DNA of 64,000 bases from Patagioenas fasciata (GCF_037038585.1 NC_092524.1:49003001-49067000), one strand, 5' to 3'. Shown: positions 28,100-41,700, counted from the stretch's first letter. Translations and numbers: made by a program. The notes: generated by a model from the sequence alone, not told the origin.

Positions 28100-28166
28100 G
28101 CCTTGCTCCCACATAGAGAAGTGGTGGCATTTCCCTTGACTCCAGTGGGAATAGACTAGGGCTAAT
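28100..28166. repeat. Possible ancient sauropsid repeat fragment
   Basis: CCTTGCTCCCACATAGAGAAG is followed by a TTGACTCCAGTGGGA block. The pattern recalls a common old reptile/bird repeat with CTTGCTCCCATTGAAGTC and CCCATTGACTTCAATGGG blocks. The call rests on memory of that pattern and on only about 65 bases, so it is tentative, and strand and class are uncertain. Confidence 0.3.
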
Positions 28167-28644
28167 ATACTCCAGGAATTCTAAGAAATTACTTGGAACA
28201 AGATCTCCACTGTCAGGGGCTCATTAACTGTTCTTAGTTCTAAATGAACTGGGCATTTCTGTAGCAACTCTCCCTCCCACCCTCATTAAATCTGGTAACA
28301 CTGTTGATAATATTTCCTTCAGAGTTGATAAACCTAATTTCAAATCATTTACTAAATCATGTGCCACCTTTGATAATAACAAGGTAATGTTTGTTGTTTT
28401 CCAGTGTCTGAAAAAATGGCTTTTTGTCAAAGACCTTTCGTAAAATGTGTGTATTTTTAAAACTTATCCTTGGCCTGACATTATACATTTCATTAGGGAA
28501 GTGTTCGGTTGGCTCCAGATGCATGTGATAAAACTCCGCATGTATAGAAACATTTTTATTTAACTTCTGTGAGTTTTAGAAGTTTGGCTCCAAAAGAATG
28601 TATCCAACACAGTAGTTATCTTAGATAAGCATTGCTTAAATTGT

Positions 28645-28810
28645 CTTTGACAGGCCATGGGGTGGCATTGGACCCTCTCACTTCACCATCAGCGTGAATT
28701 TTTTCAGTTTCAGGAGAAGAATGGTCTAATGGATGAGGCCACTACATTTAGGGACCGACAGAAGTCTAATCCAGGTCAGCCATATGTTCCTTATAGTTAC
28801 GTTCTACGCA
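28645..28810 (+). repeat. Possible tRNA-derived SINE head (MIR-like)
   Basis: AATGGTCTAATGGATGAGGC at 28721-28740 resembles a tRNA-type A box as found in MIR-like SINEs (TGGTCTAGTGGTTAGAGC). About 30 bases later AAGTCTAATCCAGG resembles a B box (GGTTCNANNCC). The spacing is right for a SINE head. The rest of the element is not recognisable. The same block also looks like a splice-flanked exon (TGTCTTTGACAG acceptor ending at 28652, CCAG|GTCAGC donor at 28774/28775) with an open frame starting from the ATG at 28657. I favour repeat or chance over exon. Confidence 0.3.
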
Positions 28811-28994
28811 CCATACCTGCTGCTCTTTTTATGTTTATATGGCAGCAGTATAAACAATAAGAAAGTGCTGTAGTGACTACAGTAAAGGAAAAGGCCCAGG
28901 GGCTGCACAAGATAGGTCTTGAACTAAACATTTGCTCCTGATTTTACAAGCAGCAGTCTGTGCTTAGTAAAAAGGTCTAAGAGGGAAAGCAAAG

Positions 28995-29031
<37 letters not shown>
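28995..29031. repeat. (CT)n microsatellite
   Basis: About 15 perfect CT dinucleotides at 29001-29030, preceded by CTCTTT. Length variation between individuals would be expected. Confidence 0.95.
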
Positions 29032-29033
<2 letters not shown>

Positions 29034-29039
29034 GGTCTG

Positions 29040-32000
29040 GAACACTGTGCCAGAGAGTGTGGGTTCCTCTACCATATTCTCTGTTGGGAGGTTGCTCAGA
29101 AGTGGTTCAGAAAAAACTAGCAAAGTGCTGATGAGCAGACAGCAACCATTTATCCAAAATTGAACCTAAGAGAACTGCAGTGGCCATAGCTGCTTTCATC
29201 ATGCCCAACCAGAGGATGACAGCACAGAGCTAAACTTCATGGTCAGTGGACCCACCAGTGACTGTGCCAGGGCTGGACCCTGGAGCTCCTCATCGACCAA
29301 TGCCTGGCTGCAGTGCTCGGGAAGAGTGGTGTAGAGAACCACATCCCAGTGGCCTGCACTTTTCCTAAACTCATTCGGGCTTACAGTTGGATTTTAACAG
29401 GCTCATGGTTGTTCTGTGACTGTTGTCAGCTTGATTTCAGATAGTTGCAGCTAAGAAGTATGAAGCTGGCCAAGTTTCCAGTGAAACCATTTGTTAGTTT
29501 TCAGTTCATTGTACAAACGATAAACATGGTTATCGTGTTTCTTGTGGGTTTCTCTTTTCCTCCCCACTCTATACAAATATTTTATCATTTCATCATCCAA
29601 AAGATGCCTGAATGTAAGTTGTGAAGAGTGATCTTCAAAACTTGACATATACTTTGATTTCTTTGACTGAGAAAAAAAAAATAATATAGCTCTGGCTTGT
29701 GCTCAAACCATAGATGTTTCTCTTAAGAAAGGATTTATAGGACTTGAACCCAACACTTCTTGCAGCTGCTGACACCCACAGAAAACTACACATAGCTCTG
29801 GTAGGGCACATTATTTGACAGTGATTGTGTTTTATGATTTCTGACTTGGCATGCTGACTTTTGCATATTTTACTTTTTAAATAAATTAAAATGTAGGGAA
29901 TATGGGAAGCAGCACTAGGGATGTGAGAATAGGATCCAGAACCTTGAAGAACTGGGGGACAGAAACATCAGTGTCCGAGCCTGAGTGAGTAGAGTGTGAT
30001 AGTGTCCCACCTGCCCAGAAACTGTAAGAGGTGATACAGCACTTGGACAATGACAGAAAGCAGAATGTGAAGCTGGTCCTGGAAAATGAAGCTGTAAAAG
30101 GTAAAGAAAAGAGAGAGAAACTGGGGTATAATAGAGACTTTATGAACAGGGTGCAATCTCAACAGTCAGTTCAAGAAAATCAAACTGAATTGGTTCAAGC
30201 ACCAATTACAGAGCACAAAAGCACAAAGGAACAGAGTTTGTGCTCTACAAATACACACAACTACCCTTCCTGGGGAGCCAACAGAGAAATTAAGACAGAA
30301 AACATGGTTCAGGCCTATCCAGCAAATGTTGACATTTTCAACTATTACTAAATGAAGCAGAGCTCTTAGAGAAAATGTTTCAGAAAGGAACTGAAAAAAA
30401 AAAAATATATGGTACTGCAGTTGTGTACATTACTTACACATATGAGGGTCCTGGTCTGGTCTTATCTCTGTTGTAAGCAACGTCAAGAGAGCACATACCT
30501 TATATGACTGTTTGGCCTCACATTCCTAGCAAATTCCAAACTTGTGTTGAGATCAAGGGCAATCTGGGCATGGGAGAAACACAGGACTGGATCTATGTTT
30601 GCAAAATATGCAGGGATATCTTGCTGTCAAATGTACTAATTCACCAAATGGTGCTAGAGTAAATAATGCAGAACATGGACTTGAATAATTTTATTTTGTC
30701 CCCTTCAAAATCAAGTTTGCTCTAATTTGGACACCTTTCTGCAATATGCAGCAATAAAGAAGATCTCTGAGCCATTTGACACCAATGTATTTCTCCTTCT
30801 CAACTAAATCAGCCATTACGTGCATTTGTCTGTAGTATGGGTAATGATGTAGAAATAGTCAAACGTAATATCAAAGGAAGGGGAAAAACTGTCAGCTGCA
30901 GCATGGCTGATAAAGTTACATTTAGAAAACCTTTTCAGGTGCTTAGAAGAGCCAAGGATGTGCTCTGATGCGTTTTAATATATAGCAAAGACCTATTTTA
31001 CAGCCTAATTGAATTTGATGGAGTTATTCAGCTTAGTTTGGGCCAGGCACAATAGCATCTCTCATGGAAAGCAGCATCTGGCTCAATATGATAGAACTCC
31101 CATCATAACAAATAATTTAATGAATGCCTAACACTTCCAGAGGTGCTTAAATTACATAAGCAGATTAAAGTACATTTAAACCTGCTAGTGTACCAGTCCT
31201 AAAACACTATTACAAACTGGCTGAAAGTTCTGCAAAAGTACAGCTTCTCAGATGCCACATTTCTGATTGTGCCATTTTTTCATGATTCCAACGTGCTTGG
31301 AGCACTGGGTGGTTCTAGCAGGGAGAGCTTATGCTTCCTCCATTGCATCCTTCTTTTTCAGACTGGTTTTGGCCATGTACACTTGCCTTTCTTCCTCTTT
31401 TTCTGCTGCATAAGCTTGTATCAGCATTTCTTCAACCGTGATTAACCTTGCTGCATCTTTGAGGCCTGCACTTTACAGGCTTATCAAGTTCATATCTAAA
31501 GTGTCTGGATTGCTCACTACATGTCCTTGGTCTTCTAAAAACCCCACAATAGACATTATGATAAAATTGTAATGACAATGTAACTATACTTCTATTACAC
31601 TAGGTTGTCTCTGGCTAAATCTAGGCTGGTTTTCACATGTACCCCTCACAGGAGGTATAAGTTATATACATCCAAGTTTCCTTTGCCACAACCAGCAGCT
31701 GTTGCATACTTCACTCTTGCTCTAGATGTGACTGGATTTAGAAGGTGATAAAGGCTCTTCTAGGCTTCCAGTTTAGACTTCCAGGACCAACTTCCCAATT
31801 GTATTTTCTGCCTAGCTGACTTCTATTGCTTGTTTACATTGCAGAAATACCACACCTCTTCCCAGTTCCAACTTTAGCTCTAAAAGTGCTTTAAAATCCA
31901 TGGAGGCTAATACTATCCCACATCTGGTCAGACACATAAAGGAGATGCCAACAGAGAATGTCCAATATGAACAGCTTGCCTAAATATACTTAAGGAAAAG

Positions 32001-32309
32001 ACTGGAAGAGAGAAACAAAGCAAACTTTCCTGCAAAAGAAAAAGCGTGTTCTTCTGGGATAGGAAAATGTGAAGAAAAGTACAAATGTAACAAAGGAAAA
32101 AGATTAAGAAGATGAGGTAGTTTCATAAAACATGCTATTCTCATTACTTCCATATGGAATAGGTATCACAGCTCTTTTACTACCACCTTCTCACTGGCTT
32201 TACTTTCTCCCAAAGTACTTTCCTGCAATCAACCGAAAATCAGGAGTCACAGAAAGCTCCCAAAACACTGATTAGGTTTGGGCTGCCCCTGCACATTTCT
32301 AAATATCTA
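29040..32309. other. Unique AT-rich sequence, no gene seen
   Basis: A frame after the CT run begins WNTVPESVG, loosely resembling a LINE C-terminal WN.LP motif, but no second CR1 motif supports it. ORFs stay at or below 106 codons. No RNA gene is seen. Confidence 0.45.
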
Positions 32310-32350
32310 TTAACACCATTTAAGTTAACACCATTCAAGTTAACAACTCC
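32310..32350. repeat. 15-bp tandem repeat, ~2.7 copies
   Basis: TTAACACCATTTAAG at 32310, TTAACACCATTCAAG at 32325 and a partial TTAACAAC at 32340. One substitution separates the two full units. Confidence 0.85.
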
Positions 32351-35300
32351 GGCTGAGTCATATGGCCAAATAAAAAGCCAAAAGAAAAAGCGTATTGCCT
32401 CCAGTCACTCTTTTTGTGTTGTGGCTGGGCTTGACAAACTTGCAGAGAGAGAATATATCCAAGGGACAGAAATTTCCAGGAAACCTTTCAAACATATAAC
32501 TGTAGTAAACTTAAGATCACTAAGGATAAAGGCAAAGTGTATTGATTCTCATTCCTGCACTGCTTTGCATCGAAATAATTGGATTAAGGGAACAGAATTC
32601 AAGAAATTTAACACAAAGTGAAGATACTTCCCTCATTGGCATGTCCCTGGAGTATGCAATTTCATGTCTTGCAAAGAATAGGTAAAGAATTTGGTCATGA
32701 GCTGTCTCAACTGAAATAACATCTATGGAGCTCAGGACTATAACCTATCATGCGATTTCTAGGATTTAGAACTGGGTGAAATGCACATATGGCTAAAGAG
32801 GACATCCTGATTTACATAAAATTAAAACAAAAAGAGAAGGGGCATAAAAATGGAACAGGCCTCATGGAAATAAGGGTTAAGAGGTCTACTGGACCTCCTT
32901 ACGCAGTGTATGCAAGTCACAAGGTTGACCCTCAGATTGGACCCTTAATGGAACATGTCTCCAAAGAAAGTGCTCAGATGGAGAGAACTGAAGGTCATTT
33001 TGCCATGTCCTGTCTCCCACCCACACCTCTGCCCAGACACTGCGACCACTGGTGTTTGCAAAACTTTGTTATGGCCCATCTTTTCTTCTACTCCAAATCT
33101 GAGGCACATGGGGATTAATTGGACAGGAGCAGTACTATTGCACTAGGAAGATGAATTTTGCAAGTTGCCTATTCAGAAATCTAAACGAGAACGGCTCTCA
33201 CCCCTGAGCATTTCTTACTCCTTTCTCTCTGTGAAACTGTTCGTTTCTAAACTTTCTTACTGAAATGCATATGTGAAATACTAACTGAGGAGGGATAAAG
33301 TAGAAACTTTTCCAATAGGTAACATACCCAGTTGTTCAATACATTTTTTTAGGATGGATTACTGTGAGGACTGGGAAGAAACCACTCACGTCACCAGCTT
33401 CTATATTCTACACATTTAGAGAGGGTTAATAATATCTCATGCATTGTTGTTTCAGCAAATCATCAAAGATCAGGGATGAAATCCAGTTCTGTGTTCCAGA
33501 GAAGCCACAATACTGAACTGTGGACCAAAGGCACAAAGATGTGACATGAGCGCTGCCTTCCTCTGAAGCCTCAGACATTCAGAACAAACTTGATGGATCA
33601 TTGTTTGAAATTTCACAATCATTGGTATTGAGTAAGATGTAAAATTGTACTAAGTGGTGTGGGAGAAGAGAGACAGCATTAATTCTTTATTCACGTGCTT
33701 GCCACAGTCTTGTGGACATGTGGGAAGAAAAGATGAAAAGAAGATACTGAACTAATGAGAGAGGTAAACACCTACCATACCAATCTCTGCATCACTGGTC
33801 ATTTCAAGGAGAAAGGATTCAGTCAAAATAGTTCATTTTTTAAGTCCACTACAAGAAGCTAGATCAACAACTGCCAAATATAGCCATCAGCAGAAGTTCA
33901 ATGCCTTGAACTGTGGGTATTTCATCACCCTAACAACTCATCATGAACTCTGATATAATCTTGTAACGGAGAGGCTAAAAGGTGAAGATCTTTACTTCCT
34001 AATCCTTCTAGAAATCCAATTTTCAGGCTCTCACCCAAGGCCTAATTTAAAAAGATGAGATGAAACCCATGTTTTTTCCCAGTTCTTCCTTAGATGTGAA
34101 TTTTCTTTTCATTCTGATGTACCTTTTTTGGCTTGCTAGGTGTAAATCCTTCTATACATTTCCCAACACACAACCCGTTAAGCCTAAATTTTTCTGGCTG
34201 ATCAGCAGACTAAGGATGGGACATTTTGTGATTCCTTTCAAGTGTGGAGTCTGCAGCATGATTAAAATCTCCTTCTGCTGTTTAAAAAACAAACAAAAAC
34301 ACACATCCACATGGAAAAGTTCAGATTCTCCAAAAACCATCTGCAAGCAGTTTTAAAATGCAGTGTAGTGTCTGCCAAAAGTAGGTGCACATATATTAAC
34401 AAAAGCACAGCTAAGATTGCTAGCACTGCTACTTCTACATTAAGCAGTTTTCCTTTTACAGCCTTCTGAATAGCAATACTTGGCATTTCTTCCATTGTGA
34501 GAATAAAGCTGCGTTGTGCTGAGACTGCTACCTCTTTGCAGATGCTCATCCACAGGTTCTCACACTGTGGGTAAGAGCAGCAACTCCTGGAAAGAAAAAA
34601 AAAAAAAAAAGTACCTTAAGAAACATTAAAGTAACCACTCATCTGGATAGATAGAGTCAGACAGAGTCTTTGAAATGGGTGTGAAAAAGGGCAAAATGGA
34701 TTCATTTATTTGGGCGCTTCCTGATGATTAAGCATCTTGAAACAATTGTGTCCCATTAGAGCTCTGTGTTCAACTCTTCTCACTGCATGTGAATGTGTTT
34801 CTGAGGTACAAGAAGGATGTAAGAGGATGAAACCAGTCTGTGTCATATTTCTCCTCTTCTGTCAATATACTATTGCAGAGAGAGGGGTCTTTCCTCTTAC
34901 ACTCATTTGTGTTGTCTGCTGCATAGCCTTGGAAGTGAGAAAACATTTCCACAGGCAAAGCTGCCTTTGTTTCTCAAATGGTTATAACCAACTCTTACAG
35001 CACCAAGAAGAGCCATTCTAAAGGCTACCAGAAACCAATAGTTAATGGGTTCACCTTGCATTTTAAATGTACTTGTGATGACAGTTCTATAGAGTTCTTT
35101 AGCTTTTTCTAGCTGGCATTTGTAGTGGGATCCCATTTCCCATATGCTTGATTCCTTTAAATCGCACCAGCACACGTAGTATTCCTTTGCTCTTGGCTGT
35201 CATCAGACATATCAAGGGACCTTTATTAGACCCAAATTTCTTAACTCAAGGAATCATAAAAGCACCTTTTCTAATAACTTATAAATAAGTTACATCTGTC

Positions 35301-36680
35301 CATATACATCAGTGCTTCACAGGATTTTTTCTGACCCTTGGGAAGTCATTTTTCTAGATACTAATTTCAGTTTCACATAACTTGTTTGTGATTCACAAGG
35401 CTTTTGATCTGGTGAAATGGTCTTGCTTTGATGTCATACTTCAGGGTTGAATTCAGCTTAGAATCTGTGGTATATATAAACCTGAGACTGAAGAGACCTA
35501 TTTTGTTCCATCTGTTTATCTAACTACCAAGGCTGAGTCATGCTCCGTGGCAGATTTACTATTAACCACTCATCTTCTGTTAGTGCCAAAAAGTCTCTCT
35601 CAGAACTGGTGCTTTACTGTGCTGTGCACTACACAAGCAGATGGACAGCCCTTGTCCAGGAAGGATAGCAAGCAACAACCAGTGTGCTCAAGTACTGTGC
35701 TTGGCTTTCTTCTGTCAATAACAATGAAAAGCACAGCTGTTTCAGATGTCACTTCCCCCTGCCTTCCCAGAAACAAATCCAGAAATTTGTCATGACTAGA
35801 GGGCAGATTCTAGAATAGCAGCTGTTGTTGCAAAGACAAAGATTAAATGGGCCTGTACATGACAAGCAAAAAAAGACATCATCTGCAAGAAAAAGGTATT
35901 CAAATGACAATTAAGAAAACATGACCTGCACAGAAAACAGTTTTGTAGATAAAGAGAAGCCATAGTGCATTAAAGGTCCTCATACACTTAAGAGCTCTCT
36001 TCAAGATGTAGCTTTTAGAACATTAGAAAGTGTAAATGACAATGGTATTACCATTAAGCATCGGTTTCAGTATTTGCCATGAGTTGTAACTTGGTTTCAA
36101 ATTATACATGTTCTGCTTGTATTCTGCATGATATGTTTAAGGATTTTATATCATAGTCAGCTATCAGAGAAATAATAGCTGAAATCAGAGCTCCATACAC
36201 AAAGAGAGCCCTTGCAAGCACAATGTTTTCCAAGATAAATAGCTACTGGAAAGAAGAATTAAGTAAAGAGCTAGATTAAGTGAGAGAATGCAGGAAAAAT
36301 ATTGAATTTCTGACTTGAATTGGGCATGCTACTTTGTACTAAAAGTTTATTCTTTCTCAATGGAGAGTTAATGTTTTTCCAGCTACGTTCTTATCAGCTA
36401 CATCTAAACAGTCCTTCCCTGACCATCCTATCAGAAACACATGTAAAGCTATGCTTTCTGCACCAACATTGAAATTCATTTAATTTGGAGTCCATTAAGA
36501 CACTCACAGTGTGGCAAAGTCATCACAGAAGTCCCTTCCAGCAGAGGTAACTAGTTACACTGCAAAAGACCATGAAAATGGGGAAAAAGCAAAAGTAAGT
36601 GTCTTCATTCCTCTCTCATGCATACAGATTCCTTCTCACTGTCACACTAATGAGTGAGAGAAGGACAGATGAGGTGTAAT
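32351..36680. other. Unique AT-rich sequence, no gene seen
   Basis: ORFs up to 109 codons (32789-33118 plus; 34060-34356 plus) have no recognisable domains. An A16 run lies at 34595-34610. No repeat family is recognised. Confidence 0.5.
34595..34610. repeat. Poly(A) run, A16
   Basis: Homopolymer of 16 A preceded by AAAG. No recognisable retrocopy upstream. Confidence 0.9.
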
Positions 36681-36764
36681 TAAAAAAAAAAAAAAAAAAA
36701 GAACAACCAAAAAGAATTAGAAGAAGGAAAAACAGGAGAGAGAAAGATAAAGAGAGAGGAAAAG
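36681..36764. repeat. Poly(A)/polypurine tract
   Basis: An A19 run is followed by about 65 bases that are almost all A and G (GAAGAAGG, GGAGAGAGAAAG, AGAGAGAGGAAAAG) with few pyrimidine interruptions. This strand bias creates the poor 61-codon phenylalanine-rich frame on the minus strand. It is a simple, low-complexity tract. Confidence 0.85.
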
Positions 36765-37079
36765 TTTGTAACTTGGAAAGACACATATGGGAAAGGGACA
36801 CAGTAGAAACAGATGTTGATATATAACATCATCTCATCATGATGCAACTGACTAAAGCTCAGCAGAGGTCATGCAGCGTAGGAAGAGTTTTCATTTGGAG
36901 AAAGATAAAGGTCATCACTCAAACAAACTAGATGCAAGAAACTTTCCTGTCTACATTTCTTTTGCCAAATCATATTTAAAGTGAGGCCTCGCTCTGTTAG
37001 TGAGGCCTGGATCTTGTTTAAGGGTGAGAACTGAAACTCTTGTCTTTTTTGTGGAGACTTAAGCAAATGGCTGTTTGGG

Positions 37080-37093
37080 ATTTTTTTTTTTTT
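37080..37093. repeat. Poly(T) run
   Basis: Thirteen T after GGGA. No LINE end is recognised on the complementary strand. Confidence 0.85.
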
Positions 37094-37310
37094 CATGCTA
37101 AGCCTTTCCCTGTGCTGGTCAGAGTTTTCCAGGCACATAGCACTACTGAGGAAACTGAGTAGACCCTGTGCACACAGGAAGATCAAAAAAGCTAAACTGA
37201 GGGCAGGTCAGAGGCAGGAGGTACCACAGCCTCATCCACAAGTAGGGGCAGATGTACCCATGAGACAGGGCTCTCCAGAGGTGGACACAAAACCAAGGCA
37301 GAGCAGGTGC

Positions 37311-37370
37311 CTTAACAAGCGAGACATTTCTTTAACAAGCAAGACATTTCCTTAACAAGTGAGAGGTTTT
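37311..37370. repeat. 20-bp minisatellite, 3 copies
   Basis: Three contiguous 20-bp units begin at 37311, 37331 and 37351: CTTAACAAGCGAGACATTTC, TTTAACAAGCAAGACATTTC, and a third diverged unit starting CTTAACAAGTGAGAGG. A gradient of divergence along the array is visible. The surrounding 300 bases hold nothing else recognisable. Confidence 0.9.
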
Positions 37371-38640
37371 CCAGTTTTAACTGACTCCAGAGGTTTTCAC
37401 TGATTGTTTTAGGCAAGCCTTCCTGCCACACAATCCTCACCTCTGGAAACTTATCCACCTCTTTAAGGTGTACCCAAAAAAGATAATGGCAACTCTGCAC
37501 TGGCGCTTGCATCTTTTCCAGTACATAAGCGAGGGATGACCATGTTGCACGTGTTTTGAAAAGCAGGATAACCAGAAGAATTTTACTTGATGGTAAAAAC
37601 TTTCAGGATCAACTAATTTTTGTTATGAAAAGTTAAATTACATAACAATTCTGTAGTGTGGTCTTAGATACATACTGAATTTAAAAGCGTTCGACTTCAT
37701 TAAACAACCAGTGATTCTAAACTCCTGTGCCTCTGCTAGCCTGAAAAGGCTAAGTACAAAGAACTAAAATAATACCCTCTTTGTTCCTTATTTTCCCCTT
37801 TTGGTCTTCTGCAAACACCTTAGGAATAAGTTTTACTTCCTGTATTACACTATGAAAACATACTAGGTGCAAACACAATGAACCAGGCCTATAGAATATA
37901 ATGTAAAGAAAGATGATGTTTCACCATTAGAATTCTTTGCTCTTTACTGCTACTGTTGGAGCAGCATGGTAGATAAGTGACATTATAGACCCACTCTCAG
38001 AACATTTTCAAGTGACAACACAGCTTTCTCCTTAGGTCCATTCTTGTAAGTCTAGCACAATTGGCTTCAGTGCAGTTACATGAAGTATATGCTTGAAAGC
38101 TGAATTTGCCTTCACATATTTAGTGCCACAGCTCAGGTCCAGAAGCATTTCTAAGCCACTCTAGGAAGATATCAATTGACATACACTTTTTCTTGCCCTC
38201 AGTGTATGCAGTTACAAACACATACATCCCCTAAATAGGTGTACAACAAACCCAAGCAAAGCCCTGCATGGAGGTTGAGTTCAGCCCCTGGATGCCCTGG
38301 ATTAGCAACAGATCAACCTCTTATCTACCTTTGTAAGCTTGTATCAATGTACCAAGTGCAATCCACTTACTGATCTGCAATTAATGCCACTCCTGTAGCA
38401 CTAAGAGAATCCACTCAGCAGGGACTGTGTGTTCCAAAACATAAAAAGGAAGTTAAAAATATGTGCAAGACAAGTCCCAAGTGTCCCTAGTGTTGAAGGA
38501 TGTGCTGTGTATTTGCTGAGAATGTGGGGAATGGAAATTCCACAGAAATGGACTAAGCAAGAACTATCAAACAGAAAACAAGATGCTGTTTTCTCCAAGC
38601 CGTTAAACTTTCCATTCGCTCTCAGTGTAAAAAATATTTT
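37371..38640. other. Unique sequence, no gene seen
   Basis: No ORF of interest and no repeat recognised. The base composition matches the rest of the window. Confidence 0.5.
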
Positions 38641-38757
38641 TTGTGTGTGTGCATTTGCTTTTGGTTGGGTTTTCGTGGTTTTGTTTGGTTGGTTGGTTTT
38701 TGGTGGGCTTTTTTTTGTTTGTTTTGTTTGGGATTTTTTTGATTTTTTTATATCAGG
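38641..38757. repeat. G/T-rich low-complexity tract
   Basis: Over about 115 bases the plus strand is nearly all T and G, with motifs such as TGTGTGTGTG, GGTTGGTTGG and TTTGTTTGTTTTG. It inflates two overlapping plus frames and the 160-codon minus frame (lysine/threonine/proline-rich), which I therefore treat as low-complexity artefacts. Confidence 0.9.
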
Positions 38758-41700
38758 TAAATGACAAAAGAAAAGTAAATGGTTTCTGTGAGAAAGTACA
38801 GTGGATGTCAATTCTGCAACCATTAGCTGAAAATAGGAAACAAAATTACATAAGTCCTTGTAATTTCCAAGCGTATTCCACAAAAAAATGAAGTCATTAG
38901 ATTAGACAATGTGAAAGACAGTCCACTGGGATGATAAAATGTTTACAGTAATTGTTTCTCCAACAGAGGGTACTTGACCCAAATCAAAGAGCAAATTCTA
39001 CCCTGATAAAATGAGTGCCATCCATATCTGCCTAAATGACTTTTCCTCACAACAGATGGCAAGAACTGTGGAAGGCAGAGCACCCCAAGGATGACTTTCA
39101 AAAAGGCACTTGTTTCTTCTGTGGTAGCTCTGTCAGCCAGAAGATTTTCTTTGAAAAGGAAGGAATTACCTTGCTAGAATCTGAGAAAGAAGTGTGGTAG
39201 TCTCCTGCAATATTTTTGTTTTCTTTCTTTCAGGCTAAAAATAGGTTGCTACACAGAAGAGTACTTTTAACTGTAATACTCATACTGCCATGGCTATTTG
39301 TTATTGAGCTATTGGCAATTAAAGTATTAATATTAAATATAAAAATGAGGAAATACTGCCTGGGTAAGAAGAAATATGTATAAAGTTAACAAAACCTAAC
39401 AAGAGCCACAGGTTAAAAAATTAAAGCCAGATTTCTTACTGAGCTTTCTAAATGAAAAAGTATCTGAGGTTATATGACTGTAGAGATTGTTTTTACATCA
39501 TTCTGAAGTCAATTTTGATATTGCATGTAACAATCAAAAAAATATTTTACAACAACACTGGCATATATGAGTTAACACCTAACAGGTCTAGTGACAAAAG
39601 TCTTCATAATATACCAAGTGCATCTTTTTCTGAATTAAATCCATGAAAATCAGAAACAAAAGAAATTTTAATATTAAGCTACTTTTTGAGCTGAGGTATA
39701 ATATAAGCAAAACTACCATAAACATCTGAATAATTATAGGGATTTTAAACATGTAAGCACTCAGACTTTTTTGTTGGTATAGTACCTTGGTCAACAAGAT
39801 CTGGGTCTACTAGGTGATACTGTCCTATAAATATAAGTGGATAGACACATCAAACAGACCAATTTACCTGAAAATCTGCAAGGAAAGTTTACAGTCTTAG
39901 CTTAGCTAACATTTTCACCTGTAGGGAAAAAAAAAACACTGCTAGATATCTAGACATTACTGTACAATCACTATCGGTTGTAGAGGACATACAGTGGATG
40001 AAGACCAGAGGCTTATGTATTTAATGATGTTTTTTTATAAAGTTACTCTAGCTGCCTATGTAAAGGAACTTAAACCAGCATTTAGGTAAGGGCAGCTTTT
40101 ATGTTTAAGAAAGAGGGGTCCATCCACATTAGGACTTCATAACTCTCAGTAAAAATCTTTGTATTTAATTTCTTCCCTGTGCTAAGAGCAGACAGGGCAC
40201 ACACTAGCACCAGCCCTGCATCACAGTGTGCTGGGAGAGGAAGGACACAGCACCCACGCTGCAGGGAGCTTTCAGCAAGGATCCCCACCACCTGAAAAGG
40301 ATTAGAGCTGCTATTGTATGTAAGTAGGTCCACATTTTCTTCACTTAATCAAGAATCGTAAGACCAGCAATGGGAAAACAGAATAGGAAAAAAAAACCCT
40401 CTCTCCCTTTAGAGGAGATTCCCTGTTTGGATGTGCAGAAGATGACTGTAGACAGACCCTTTCAGCAGCAGCTTGTGTGTCCTGACCCAAACATCCAATA
40501 AACTGGCTCCTCATTTCTTGCCTGGAAGCATTCCCAGCCCAGAGACAGACATCCCTGTATCACGTGGTCCCTTTTATTCCCACTAGTAAGTATGTTTCAG
40601 TCTTGGTGGAGTCAGTTCTTCCTCAGAATTTCCACTAAGACGAGAGAGAGCGAGCTCACAGCCACCACAATACTCACAGCCATTAGTCCTGGCCAGCTGC
40701 AGTAAATCCTGCCCTATTGAGTCAGCTTATTACTGGAATAAAACATCAGCTTTGTTCTATCACTCTCTTTGCTCCTCAAGTGTATAATCACAAGTCAGTC
40801 ATGGGTCATACCGTTACCATAACTTCAAAGAACAGAGAGGCTGATAAGAACCAGCAGAACGACTCACACTGATTTTAATGACATTTGCCTCAAACCTTCA
40901 ACAGCTATCACACTGGAAAAGTAGATGCAGACTACGAGGTTAAATCACAGGAGAAGAAAACAGGAGAGTATCTGCATCTCAGATATCATTTAGGAAGCCA
41001 TTTGCTTCTTAGTGTTTCAGTCTCCATCAGAAATCTGGAGACAACCGTACTGGGTACTCCACAGAGCTGTTGAAAGGCATTGTTCATTTCTACTGATAAT
41101 GCATTTTGTGGGGCTCCAAGGGATGGCACCGTTGAGTAATAAGAACAGGAAAAGAAGAACAAGGTTTCATGAGGGTCTTCCCCTTTCAGCTTTTCACTTA
41201 GGTGTGACATTAACTGCTAAAATAGCAATGTGGTCACACTTAGTCTTCAATAAAGGCCACCTCAGTATGAGCATCAGAACATCTTTTTGGTGACCAGCAA
41301 CTTTGAAACAGCTCTAACATATTCATAAGCAGTGGTGAAATTGTCAGGGATAGGCTGCCATCCATATCATGTCATCAAACCCATTAGAAAGGGACCCCTC
41401 AGCCATACAAAACCAGTCAGGCAACTACTATGTCAGCAACAGAATGAATTACAGCATATATCATTTATTTACAGCTATGTATTAATACAGGATTAATTTT
41501 TACCATGTGTAGAATAATTTAAACCACAGTGATGATTGAATTTTCCCAACAACAGCTTTAAGACTAGATAACAGCAAACTTCAGTAGAAGTAAATTAGCA
41601 TCTAAAATGAGTTTCTACACTGAAGTTCATGCTTTGTGGTAGTGTATATGCACACGTTTGCAAATGGACAACCTAATCCTGTTTTATTGTCTGGTACTCC

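Noticed and set aside
17960..28755. Shared 15-mer CACTACATTTAGGGA at ~17963 and ~28739
   Set aside because: One or two such matches are expected by chance in 64 kb, and the flanks do not align.
29030..29110. CR1-like C-terminus (WNTVPESVG frame) after the CT repeat
   Set aside because: A single weak motif with no further CR1 match on either side.
38401..38883. 160-codon minus-strand ORF rich in Lys, Thr, Pro and Gln
   Set aside because: Its open middle is produced by the G/T-rich simple tract on the opposite strand; no domain.
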